64,000 nt of DNA, from positions 124,001 through 188,000 of the forward strand of contig OX639992.1 of the NCBI GenBank assembly GCA_951828515.1. Reading direction: 5' to 3'. The notes under the pieces were generated by a model. That model did not search any database. It was not told the origin of the DNA and saw nothing but the letters and a program-made list of their open reading frames with translations. The position numbers were made by a program, and so were the translations under genes. The stretch comes from an uncultured Poribacteria bacterium (GTDB lineage: Bacteria; Poribacteria; WGA-4E; WGA-3G). This document shows positions 26,279 to 33,540 of the stretch, piece by piece (positions within the stretch are counted from its first letter, which is position 1; each line of letters starts with the position of its first letter).

Positions 26279-26713
26279 CAAACTTCGGTGTCAAAACCCC
26301 CTTGCTTTAGCTGGGGGATATAGACACCGCCCTCTTGGAAAGGACCAAAACGTTCATTTTTTTCTTGGCGTTTCGTCCGAAATTATGGTATAATACTCTT
26401 AGAGTGTAAGGTTGCTATAGAGGGTTGTTACGCACCTCTAAGGTTAGATTCCTATAGTGTAAAGCTCTAATGTCTAAGATCCTAAAAGTCGTAGCTTACA
26501 GTCGTTAGTAGGGAAAGACGGGTCATGCTGAATCCCTTTTGAAATATACGACTCAAAACTTTTCGTAAGGACCCTTCGGTGTCGCAGTCAGGATAGTGTC
26601 TGTTGCAGGAGGCTACAGAAGTCTTGCATATTGTAAGCAGTGGTCGTTGATCGCACAAAACTTCTGAGGACTTTCTTCAGAAGCACCCATGCTTTAGCAG
26701 GGTGTTCTATCAC
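26279..26713 (+). mobile_element. TnpB-less mini-element with IS200/IS605-type hairpin ends
   Basis: About 435 bp, non-coding. Left end: TTAT (26275-26278), 7 nt, then a two-part stem. The outer stem is CGGTGTC (26286-26292) with GACACCG (26323-26329), and the inner stem is CCCCC/GGGGG around GC-TTTA-GC. Right end: AGAAG, then CACCC-AT-GC-TTTA-GC-A-GGGTG (26684-26704), then 9 nt ending TATCAC (26713). The full TnpB element at 32011-33500 has the same layout, loops and spacings with different stem bases. Between the ends are a sigma70-like promoter and ~290 nt without a convincing gene. Orientation is plus by comparison. Confidence 0.7.
26365..26394 (+). promoter_or_regulatory. Promoter inside the mini-IS605-like element
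   Basis: TTGGCG (26365-26370), 18 nt, TATAAT (26389-26394). The tnpB promoter at 32107 also has an 18-nt spacer. Transcription would run through ~290 non-coding nt to the right-end hairpin. Confidence 0.5.
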
Positions 26714-26800
26714 TTTACTCAGTCCTCCCATGATTTTATCGGGTCCCTGAGTACGAACATCAAGCTTTATTGAGCGTTGGTTCGCGAGTTTTGCTTTAAA

Positions 26801-26829
26801 ATTATAACACATTGAGGGGTGAAAATCAA
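26801..26829 (-). promoter_or_regulatory. Candidate minus-strand promoter reading towards the polyprenyl synthase
   Basis: Minus strand TTGATT (26829-26824), 17 nt, TATAAT (26806-26801). The transcript would cross the mini-element antisense before reaching the ATG at 26246. Confidence 0.45.
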
Positions 26830-26882
26830 ATTTTTGTTGGGCAAGATTCACCCTCCTAAAGCCCTCGCACGCGCGCGAGTTT

Positions 26883-27119
26883 CTACAATTCATCCAAATC
26901 GAGAGCGATGAATCGGTACCCAAAGGGTTTTATTCGATCGACTAAAGTTTCTCGCAATTGGAGGGCACGCGTAAATTGTGCTTCCGAGACCTGTATCCGC
27001 AAAACTGGCGCGTGATCAAAAAGCGAAACGCCTTCAAGTTGGAATTCGTGCAGGATACGTTGGACTTCCGCGAATGCTTCGGGACCTTCAACTTGTCCCG
27101 TGTTCGGATCTTTTTCCAT
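26883..27119 (-). CDS. 78-aa protein resembling the C-terminal piece of LarE/PP-loop enzymes
   Basis: A small acidic protein. Its second half (VLRIQVSEAQFTRAL...RIKPFGYRFIALDLDEL) resembles the short alpha/beta C-terminal segment of LarE/TIGR00268 ATP-dependent sulfurtransferases, which ends in a GFRYVALDLEG-like strand. The PP-loop ATPase domain is absent, so this is either a free-standing version or a remnant. The ATG at 27119 follows the SDR stop with one base between (TAA-T-ATG), giving translational coupling; an upstream GGAGG lies within the SDR end. Function unknown, family call tentative. Confidence 0.6.
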   Translation of the reverse strand: MEKDPNTGQVEGPEAFAEVQRILHEFQLEGVSLFDHAPVLRIQVSEAQFTRALQLRETLVDRIKPFGYRFIALDLDEL

Positions 27120-27120
27120 A

Positions 27121-27927
27121 TTAGGACTGTCGCCTCCAGTCACTACCCGCCATGAATCCACCATCGACGAAGACCATTTGTCCTGTAACAAAGTCAGAGG
27201 CATTAGATGCAAAGAAAATTGTCAAACCCGCCAAGTCTTCAGGCTCGCCCCATCTGTCTGCCGGGGTGCGATTGAGAATCCATCGGTTTCGATTATCCTC
27301 TCGTGCCGGGGCAGTCATCTCGGTTCGGATGAAACCGGGTGCGATGCCGTTGACCTGAATGTTGTGTTCCGCCCATTCTACGGCGAGAAGTTTTGTCAAT
27401 TGGAGGAGTCCACCTTTCGCCGCTGTATAGGCGACACTGGTCGGCAACCCAATCGCTGAAGTGAGCGACAACGTGTTGATGACCTTCCCCGATTTTTGTC
27501 GCTGCATGACGTTGCCACAGGCTTTTGCGAGAAAAAACGCACCCTTTAGATTAACATCCGTAACGAAGTCCCAATCCGCCTCGGTAAATTCCAAGGCAGG
27601 GTTCCGTATATTGACCCCTGCGTTGTTGACAAGGACATCGAGTCGCCCCAAAGTTTCCACGGTCTGTGCGACGAGCGTGTCAATTTCTGCCAGATTGCTG
27701 ACATCCGCCTGAATAGGGAGGACATTTCTACCGGTTTCACCGGCGATGCGTTCAGCGACGGGGGTTAACGTCTCTATCTCTCTCCCCACAACGACGAGAT
27801 CTGAACCTGCGCCTGCAAGTCCTTCCGCCATTGCGAGTCCAATGCCGCGACTCGCCCCAGTGACGAGACTTACTTTACCCTCCAACCGAAATTGTTCAAC
27901 GATCCCGGTAGCAGATTTCTGATTCAT
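27121..27927 (-). CDS. Short-chain dehydrogenase (gluconate/3-oxoacyl reductase type)
   Basis: A 268-aa classical SDR. VTGASRGIGLAMAEGLAGAG is the Rossmann loop, VNNAGVNIRNP the NNAG motif, and YTAAKGGLLQLTKLLA carries the catalytic Tyr and Lys. The end FVTGQMVFVDGGFMAGS is typical of 2-deoxy-gluconate 3-dehydrogenase-like and FabG-like members. It is followed on the same strand by the coupled 78-aa gene. Upstream is a repeat-rich gap. The exact substrate cannot be told. Confidence 0.92.
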   Translation of the reverse strand: MNQKSATGIVEQFRLEGKVSLVTGASRGIGLAMAEGLAGAGSDLVVVGREIETLTPVAERIAGETGRNVLPIQADVSNLAEIDTLVAQTVETLGRLDVLVNNAGVNIRNPALEFTEADWDFVTDVNLKGAFFLAKACGNVMQRQKSGKVINTLSLTSAIGLPTSVAYTAAKGGLLQLTKLLAVEWAEHNIQVNGIAPGFIRTEMTAPAREDNRNRWILNRTPADRWGEPEDLAGLTIFFASNASDFVTGQMVFVDGGFMAGSDWRRQS

Positions 27928-27957
27928 ATTTTACTCCAATTCGTGTTATACCAAATA

Positions 27958-28040
27958 ACTTATAGACATAGCACCCCTACGGGGTGCACTTGCCTGAATA
28001 CGCCGGTTTCTATAGACATAGCATCCCTACGGGATGGGGA
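27958..28040. repeat. Two copies of the TATAGACATAGCA palindromic repeat
   Basis: TATAGACATAGCACCCC...GGGGTG and TATAGACATAGCATCCC...GGGATG lie 54 bp apart. The second differs from the first by paired changes in the palindrome arms (CACCCC/GGGGTG against CATCCC/GGGATG), so the stem is preserved. Also at 7755. Confidence 0.6.
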
Positions 28041-28107
28041 AAGTACTCGCAAATCTTGTTGAAATCCGCTGAAATACCCAAGCAAAATACCAAAAGTTGT
28101 TAGCAAC

Positions 28108-28634
28108 TTATACCAATTCTGATTGATGATTCTTCTTAAAAGGTCCTACTGTTTTTGGTTATGCCCGGTGCGGTTAGGAAACCGCACCATAGGTGTCAAT
28201 TTAGCGGTCCCCAGGCCCGGTAGGTTCGGTTTCCTAACCGAACCGGGCTTAACCCAAGGACAGTGCGCCCGTAGGTTGGGTTGAACGGTCTTGAGAAGGC
28301 GAACATCGGTGTTCCAAACACACCTGAAATCTGATAGACGCTGATATACTCTCAAGACCATAGTGAAACCCAACTTTATAGCGTTAGAATCCCGCGAACT
28401 TCACAACAAATGCGTTGGGTTTCACTCGGTATCTGATGGATATAGCGTGTCTGGCGAGACTTCATTTTTTTATGACTTTTTCGGGATTTGATGGAATCCG
28501 TTCTACCCAACCTACGCTGCCACGGACATATTTTTCTTAAATTGACACCTATGGTGCGGTTAGGAAACCGCACCTACCGGGGTCCGGATGAACGTCGCGG
28601 TTAATGCAATATAAACTTTTAGAAATGGTATTAG
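28108..28634. repeat. Composite ~520-bp repeat element, copy 2
   Basis: Near-identical to 19183-19690. The 36-bp inverted arms are at 28167-28202 and 28539-28574, with a GTAGGTTGGGT element (28271-28515) inside. The start ATACCAATTCT (28110) is inverted at the end as AGAAATGGTAT (~28622-28632), so this copy seems to keep both outer termini, as expected of a transposable unit without its own transposase. Confidence 0.8.
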
Positions 28635-28639
28635 GTTAA

Positions 28640-29848
28640 TTAATCGGTCAGTCCATCCTGTTCTGCGAATTCAAACAGTTCTCCGCCGTCAATAGCCTTT
28701 ATTTTTCCACCATATTCCTCAGCAAGGGAGATAAGCAGTTCTGCACCACGTGAACGTTTCAAATCAATCTCAAGTGCTACTACATAGATAACGGCATTGT
28801 TCCGGTTATGTTCACGCACAACATCAAGAATCTTCTGTGTGTTTGTTTCAATATATACACCAGACCCCTCATCTACCTGCGGTAAACCGTCCGTTATCAA
28901 AACAACAACAGTGGGTTCAAAGGTTAAGGCGGCTTTAATGGCGGAGAGAATGTTAGTGTCCACATTGCCCTGTATACTTCTCGGTGTGAACCTGTCAAGA
29001 TACTTCAAGGTGCGTTTTATGTTTGCGGGGTTCGCCGGTAGCATTTTCTCGCTCATAGGTTTCGCTGTATTGGAAAATGCTACAATGTTCAGCTTGTCAT
29101 TGTTCCCTAACATCATCACGGAATCTTTGAGAGCGTCTATTGCCAGTGGCAATTTTTTCATTCCTGCAGCCTGCATACTTGCGGTTATATCAAGACAGTA
29201 GACGACGTCTTTGGGTCCCCCGAATTCATCAAGGAAATCGATAATGCCGAGCCTGTCCGCGGCGCCATCCTTTCCGCCGCCACCGAGGAGACCGCCGTCG
29301 GAGCCAGCTTGTCCACCCCCACGGAATCTACCCATACCGTCGCCGCGTGCTCGGACCCTACCGGTAACAATACCGCGCCCATCCGTCTGTCCGGGTTGTG
29401 AGATAAGTCTGCTGAGATTTGACGCCTCTGCATCCCGGAGTTGTGCGTCCGTCATAACATCGGGAATAATCTCACTCACAGGTGCCTTGTTGATCTCTAC
29501 ATCTTCGAGAACAACGCGTGGACTGAGTTTCATGACCTCATCTATCTCATTCCGAGCGGCTTCAATCTTTTTCTCCATCGCGTCTCTGGCGAGTTTCTCA
29601 TTCGGATTAAACATCTTTTTGGTCAGCGGTGGTTTCGGTTTCGGTTTCCGTTTTCTGGGGGCATCCGCATCGTTAATCAAGTCAACAGCGAGGGCATCCG
29701 CCTGTTCCTGGGTGAGTTGATTCATTGGCAGAAACAGGTAGGTAATCGCGAAAATCATGTGTAGAATAAGCGATAATAAGATGACTGAGCGCGTTCGGTT
29801 TTTACGTCGTCGTGCATCAATGCCCCAGTTCAGCAGATGATTTAACAT
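28640..29848 (-). CDS. Membrane-anchored von Willebrand factor A domain protein
   Basis: A 402-aa protein. One N-terminal transmembrane helix (residues ~22-42, SVILLSLILHMIFAITYLFL) after an Arg-rich cytoplasmic start is followed by a Pro/Lys-rich linker (KRKPKPKPP), a Gly-rich stretch (~170-200), and a vWA domain (~215-395). The metal-site motif is DITASM (DxTxS in place of DxSxS), with ITDG as the later acidic motif. The N-terminal layout resembles TonB-like proteins. The vWA domain probably mediates protein interaction in the periplasm. A separate unit, between a repeat and the ZFD-wHTH gene. Confidence 0.85.
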   Translation of the reverse strand: MLNHLLNWGIDARRRKNRTRSVILLSLILHMIFAITYLFLPMNQLTQEQADALAVDLINDADAPRKRKPKPKPPLTKKMFNPNEKLARDAMEKKIEAARNEIDEVMKLSPRVVLEDVEINKAPVSEIIPDVMTDAQLRDAEASNLSRLISQPGQTDGRGIVTGRVRARGDGMGRFRGGGQAGSDGGLLGGGGKDGAADRLGIIDFLDEFGGPKDVVYCLDITASMQAAGMKKLPLAIDALKDSVMMLGNNDKLNIVAFSNTAKPMSEKMLPANPANIKRTLKYLDRFTPRSIQGNVDTNILSAIKAALTFEPTVVVLITDGLPQVDEGSGVYIETNTQKILDVVREHNRNNAVIYVVALEIDLKRSRGAELLISLAEEYGGKIKAIDGGELFEFAEQDGLTD

Positions 29849-29904
29849 GATGAAGTCCTCAGCGTTTCGTTTCTCATTATATTGGTTTTGGGATTTCTGT
29901 ATGT

Positions 29905-30423
29905 CTACGTTCCTGATGCAGTTTGCTGATTTTCAAAAGATTGGATCCACGTTTTACCTTCAGGTGTCAGTTCATAATAGGTGTGATTTCGGTGTTTGAT
30001 CCATTTCCCCTTGACGATATTCTTTCGATAGTGGATGATACGTCCTTCAACCCGTTTCAAGCCACCGAGATTTCTCAATTTACGATGTCGCTGGTGCATC
30101 TCCTCAAGCGGAATTCTCAGGGTTTCAGCGACAACAATGGAGTAGTCCATCCCCAATTCTTGGTGGTGTTTCAGTATAAAGTAATCGGTCTCATCAAGTT
30201 CAGCAAACTCAGGTGGAAGGGACACTGAATCCATCGGAACCTCGGTTGCCCGTATCTCATCCCATGTTATTGCCAATAGCCGCTCCGGTCGAAAACTTCG
30301 TAGTGCTTTACATTCAGCGTGATGGACAGTTATTGTGCTGTCTTCCTTGAAATAGCCGTTAATTGCGTTACCCTCTTGTGGCGTGCAACACTTGGCGATT
30401 TTATATGTTAATTCAGTTCCCAT
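29905..30423 (-). CDS. RelA/SpoT zinc-finger (RIS) domain fused to a DUF2250-like winged helix
   Basis: A 172-aa protein with two unexpected parts. Residues ~1-55 match the zinc/RIS region of long RelA/SpoT proteins: KIAKCCTPQEGNAINGY, then ITVHHAECKAL and ERLLAITWDE, with the Cys-Cys...His...Cys ligand set intact. Residues ~70-160 (DETDYFILKHHQELGMDYSIVVAETLRIP...LRNLGGLKRVEG...HTYYELTPEGK) read as a winged helix like DUF2250. No hydrolase, synthetase, TGS or ACT domain is present. Possibly a regulator using a ribosome-associated zinc fold, or a DNA-binding protein. The start at 30423 has only a weak AGAAAG. Family assignment is from motif recall. Confidence 0.78.
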   Translation of the reverse strand: MGTELTYKIAKCCTPQEGNAINGYFKEDSTITVHHAECKALRSFRPERLLAITWDEIRATEVPMDSVSLPPEFAELDETDYFILKHHQELGMDYSIVVAETLRIPLEEMHQRHRKLRNLGGLKRVEGRIIHYRKNIVKGKWIKHRNHTYYELTPEGKTWIQSFENQQTASGT

Positions 30424-30484
30424 CTTTCTGCACCATTACAACGTCATATATTCATATAAGTTGACATCTTTTTATGGATATAGC

Positions 30485-30585
30485 GGGGTAGTACAAGACC
30501 TACCCCTACAAGATATAGGGTGCGGGGTAGGCACAAGACCTACCCCTACAAGATATAGGCACAAGACCTACCCCTACAAGTGTCC
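30485..30585. repeat. Tandem GTAGGCACAAGACCTACCCCTAC repeats
   Basis: Three close units of the form GGGGTAGxxACAAGACCTACC, each with a CCTACCCC partner, separated by TACAAGATATAGG. Related GGGCAGGCACAAGACCTGCC units lie at 37132-37262. Unequal spacing and internal palindromes distinguish them from CRISPR. Confidence 0.65.
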
Positions 30586-30605
30586 TTTAGGGTTATATGC
30601 ATGCC

Positions 30606-31880
30606 TCATTTCCGTCCCAATGCCCGATGTCCGATGTCATTCCGGGCGTGTGCATTATCAAAATGAATAGCGGAAACGCCCTTATATGCGAGTTGAATCG
30701 CGTCGTGCAACTTGCCAGTCACAGCAGTGACACCTAACACTCTGCCGCCATCCGTGACGACGGTTTCACCATCCTGCTTTGTGCCTGCATGGAAGACAGT
30801 AACGCCTTCAATCGCATCGGCATCTTCAAGCCCTGTGATAACTATCCCTGTCTGGTAGGGGTCTGGATACCCACCGGACGCCATAACGACACACGCGGCT
30901 GCCTCGTCATGCCATTGTACATCAGCGTGCTGTTCAAGTGTTCCATCAATACATGCGATTAGCAACGGGACTAAATCACTTTTGAGGCGAGGAAAAAGAA
31001 CTTGTGCTTCGGGGTCTCCAAAACGACAGTTGAATTCTATCACTTTCGGACCGTCATCCGTAATCATCAATCCGACGTATAGCACACCTTTAAAGGGTCT
31101 TCCGATATCTGCCATGCCGTTGACGGTAGGGTAGACAATGCGTTGCATTACATCGTCGTGCAATTCTGGTGTAATTACTGGGGCGGGAGAGTATGCCCCC
31201 ATGCCGCCAGTATTCTTGCCAGTATCACCATCTTGGGACATCTTGTGGTCCTGGGAACTGACGAAAGGGAGACAGTAAGTGCCGTCGGTAAGCACGGTAA
31301 AGGAGGCTTCCTCACCGATGAGTTCCTCTTCAATCACGACGCTATCACCAGCGTCGCCAAATGCCTTGTCTATTAAAATAGTTGTGACGGCTTGCACCGC
31401 CTCTTTGAAGGTGCGTCCGGGGATAACGCCTTTGCCTGCCGCGAGTCCGTTTGCCTTAACGAAAACGGGTGCATTTTGATCTTCGACATACGCCATGGCT
31501 TCCTCGGCATCCGTAAACGTCTGGTGTTCCGCTGTCGGTATATCGTTTTCAAGCATCAGTCGTTTAGCGAAATCTTTACTTGCTTCCAAGCGTGCTGCGC
31601 GTTTATCGGGTCCAAATGCCTTCAGACCGCGTTCACTGAACACATCAACAATTCCTTCAGCCAAAGGCACTTCGGGTCCGACAACAGTTAAGCCAATGTC
31701 TTGGGCTGCTGCCCAATCCGCCAAGTCGGTAAACCGATCTGGCATCGGCATAGATTCTGCGAGTTGCGAGATACCGGGATTACCGGGTGTGCAATAGATT
31801 TTTTCGACGAGTGGGCTCTGTGCGAGTTTCCAGACGAGTGCGTGTTCGCGCCCGCCTTGCCCCACAACCAGAATTTTCAT
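30606..31880 (-). CDS. purD: Phosphoribosylamine--glycine ligase (GAR synthetase)
   Basis: A 424-aa ATP-grasp enzyme for step two of purine synthesis (PRA + glycine + ATP to GAR). The N-terminal VVGQGGREHALVWKL, GLTVVGPEVPLAEGIVD, KANGLAAGKGVI, and FNCRFGDPEAQVLFPRL are all diagnostic PurD blocks. The length is normal. The frame runs 17 codons further, but AAGGA 8 nt upstream supports the ATG at 31880. No other purine gene is beside it. Its 5' side faces a divergent promoter at 31964. Confidence 0.96.
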   Translation of the reverse strand: MKILVVGQGGREHALVWKLAQSPLVEKIYCTPGNPGISQLAESMPMPDRFTDLADWAAAQDIGLTVVGPEVPLAEGIVDVFSERGLKAFGPDKRAARLEASKDFAKRLMLENDIPTAEHQTFTDAEEAMAYVEDQNAPVFVKANGLAAGKGVIPGRTFKEAVQAVTTILIDKAFGDAGDSVVIEEELIGEEASFTVLTDGTYCLPFVSSQDHKMSQDGDTGKNTGGMGAYSPAPVITPELHDDVMQRIVYPTVNGMADIGRPFKGVLYVGLMITDDGPKVIEFNCRFGDPEAQVLFPRLKSDLVPLLIACIDGTLEQHADVQWHDEAAACVVMASGGYPDPYQTGIVITGLEDADAIEGVTVFHAGTKQDGETVVTDGGRVLGVTAVTGKLHDAIQLAYKGVSAIHFDNAHARNDIGHRALGRK

Positions 31881-31963
31881 GTTATGTATCCTTTTTGATT
31901 GTATTGTACCAGAATGTGTTCGGAAAATCAAGACATTTTAGTCTGAAAGCCAATGGTTCTAAT

Positions 31964-31992
31964 TTGACAAGGGATGTCAAATCTGCTATAGT
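31964..31992 (+). promoter_or_regulatory. Promoter with overlapping inverted repeat, likely original higBA promoter/operator
   Basis: TTGACA (31964-31969), 17 nt, TATAGT (31987-31992). The -35 overlaps a perfect palindrome TTGACA-AGGGA-TGTCAA (31964-31980), a plausible repressor site. The IS element begins ~18 nt after the -10, so the promoter now points into the IS left end rather than at the toxin gene. Confidence 0.5.
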
Positions 31993-32106
31993 AACCTCGG
32001 TGTATCTTACCGAAAACCGGGCAGAAAGCCTAATCCTTTAGGTTTAGGATGAATGCCCGCCCTTGTGAATTAGGCTAAACTGTTGTTTTAAAAAAGCATT
32101 TTTTCC

Positions 32107-32204
32107 TTGACAAAAACACATAAAAAATGCTATAATGATAATATCACGTTGGCAGACATTCACAGCGTCACCGCTTGGTGGCGTGTCTGCCTACCCACTG
32201 TGAA
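32107..32204 (+). promoter_or_regulatory. tnpB promoter and structured 5' leader
   Basis: TTGACA (32107-32112), 18 nt, TATAAT (32131-32136) is a strong sigma70 site. In the leader, GGCAGACA (32151-32158) can pair with TGTCTGCC (32184-32191), while TTCACAG (32159-32165) can pair with CTGTGAA (32198-32204). The two stems interlock (pseudoknot or alternatives), which could control tnpB expression. Confidence 0.6.
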
Positions 32205-32233
32205 GGGGTTAAAGGCGTGATACGTGAAAGTCC

Positions 32234-33343
32234 ATGAAAACAGAAAAATACGAGTTCTACCATCAATCTAACTTGATACAGATCGGCAATTTGATTGACG
32301 ATCTGCATGGTGTGCATGTTCACCTTTTGATGTTGCAGAGACGCTATTATCGTATCTATGGTAAATATGCGTCCTTTGCCCGCATCTGCAATCATATCAC
32401 GAAGTTGAAACAGCGGACGAAACCGCATTGGAATCAACTGCCGAGTCAGGTCATCCAACAAGTCGCAAAGCGTATTCACTTGGGATACGAAAAGTTCTTT
32501 GACAACATTAGAGACCGAAAAGCAGGTAAAACGAAACGTAAAGTGGGTAGACCGAAAATCAAGCCAAATCATAAATATAACTCACTGACGTTCACACAAG
32601 CAGGTTTCAAATTAGAAGGCAATCGGTTGACAATTAACTGTATTAAAAAGTCGTTCACGTTTTGGGAGCACCGAGACTGGACAGGCACGATAAAGACGAT
32701 AACAATCAAACGTGATAATGTAGGTGACTACTATCTATACCTGAGTTGTGAGGATTACGAACCTTCCGAGGAACTCCCTTTGACCGGTAATGTGGCAGGG
32801 GCGGACTTCGGAATGAAAACATTTCTCACACTTTCAGACGGGACGAAAATAGATTCGCCAGAATTCTATAAACAAGGTCTCAACGCAATCCGTTCAGCAA
32901 ACAAGGCACTCTCCCGCAAGCAAAAGGGTTCAAATGCATGGTATCGTGCAAAGTGGCATCTCGCCTGTGTTCATAAGCAAATCACCCATAGGAGACGCGA
33001 TTGGTTCTTCAAATTGGCACTTCGGCTTGTACGTAAATATGATACACTTGCGATAGAGACCTTGAACCTTGAAGGGATGAAACGCCTCTGGGGACGCAAA
33101 ATCTCTGATATTGCCTTCGGTGAGTTTGCTTTGATCCTCCAATGGACTTTTTCGAAACATGGTAAAACACTCTTGAAAGCGGGACGTTGGGCAGCGACGA
33201 CAAAACCGTGTTCGGCTTGTGGACATCCCAATGAAAATCTAACACTCCAAGATAGGCAGTGGATATGCCCTGACTGTGGTTCACACCACGATAGGGACCT
33301 CAACGCTGCTATCAACATTTTGCAGGCTGGGGTACCCGCGTAA
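32234..33343 (+). CDS. tnpB: TnpB RNA-guided nuclease
   Basis: A 369-aa IS605-type TnpB, the transposon-encoded ancestor of Cas12, which cuts DNA at a TAM guided by a right-end RNA. All catalytic features look intact: RuvC-I Asp in GADFGMKTFL (~193), Glu in AIETLNLEGM (~274), a zinc ribbon with two CxxC pairs (PCSACG ~325 and CPDCG ~345) and the final Asp in DRDLNAA (~354). The N-terminus is the helical wedge region. No IS200 TnpA is nearby. Base composition and the own promoter fit a recently active element. Confidence 0.95.
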   Translation: MKTEKYEFYHQSNLIQIGNLIDDLHGVHVHLLMLQRRYYRIYGKYASFARICNHITKLKQRTKPHWNQLPSQVIQQVAKRIHLGYEKFFDNIRDRKAGKTKRKVGRPKIKPNHKYNSLTFTQAGFKLEGNRLTINCIKKSFTFWEHRDWTGTIKTITIKRDNVGDYYLYLSCEDYEPSEELPLTGNVAGADFGMKTFLTLSDGTKIDSPEFYKQGLNAIRSANKALSRKQKGSNAWYRAKWHLACVHKQITHRRRDWFFKLALRLVRKYDTLAIETLNLEGMKRLWGRKISDIAFGEFALILQWTFSKHGKTLLKAGRWAATTKPCSACGHPNENLTLQDRQWICPDCGSHHDRDLNAAINILQAGVPA

Positions 33344-33500
33344 CAATGCGCGATAAAGCCGTTGGATCACAACTTCGTGAGTGTGGCGGAGACGGAATAA
33401 TAGCCTGCGGGTGGAGCGACAGTCAGACGGTGGATTCTCTGAGAAAACCGCAGTTGCTACGAAACCGAAGCCCACGCCTTTAGGCGTTGGGTAGTATCAC
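33344..33500 (+). ncRNA. Putative omega-RNA (reRNA) scaffold of the TnpB element
   Basis: Between the tnpB stop and the right end, GC-rich sequence with several pairing segments ends in the CCCACGCC-TTTA-GGCGTTGGG hairpin. In this family the TnpB guide RNA comes from the tnpB 3' end through the right end, with the guide taken from flanking DNA just beyond (here from ~33501, the toxin leader). The 5' border is unknown. Confidence 0.55.
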
Positions 33501-33540
33501 AGTTCAAGTATAACATCTACGGACAGACAAGCAATCAATA

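Larger units (their letters stand above)
32011..33500 (+). mobile_element. IS200/IS605-family element, IS1341 type (tnpB only)
   Basis: About 1.49 kb. Left end: TTAC (32007-32010), 7 nt, then outer stem CGGGCA (32018-32023)/TGCCCG (32054-32059) around inner stem CCTAATCC-TTTA-GGTTTAGG (32029-32048). Right end: GAAG, hairpin CCCACGCC-TTTA-GGCGTTGGG (33471-33491), then 9 nt ending TATCAC at 33500. There are no inverted repeats or target duplication, as expected for this family. It carries tnpB alone, so mobility would need a TnpA supplied from elsewhere. Exact cleavage sites are inferred. Confidence 0.82.

Noticed and set aside
26395-26683. Group II intron or riboswitch in the mini-element
   Set aside because: No domain V-like hairpin or known riboswitch core was recognised. 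The IS605-like ends explain its borders better.
26588-26923. A 111-codon minus-strand frame as a gene
   Set aside because: It crosses the right end of the mini-element and a promoter, has no ribosome site and no recognisable protein pattern.
19271-28573. Matching frames of 65-75 codons at 19271-19680 and 28146-28573 as a conserved small-protein family
   Set aside because: They are duplicated because the whole repeat element is duplicated; they have no ribosome sites and the repeat arms dictate their ends.
32011-33500. A Cas12-like CRISPR effector
   Set aside because: Length (369 aa), IS200/IS605 ends and absence of an array identify it as TnpB.
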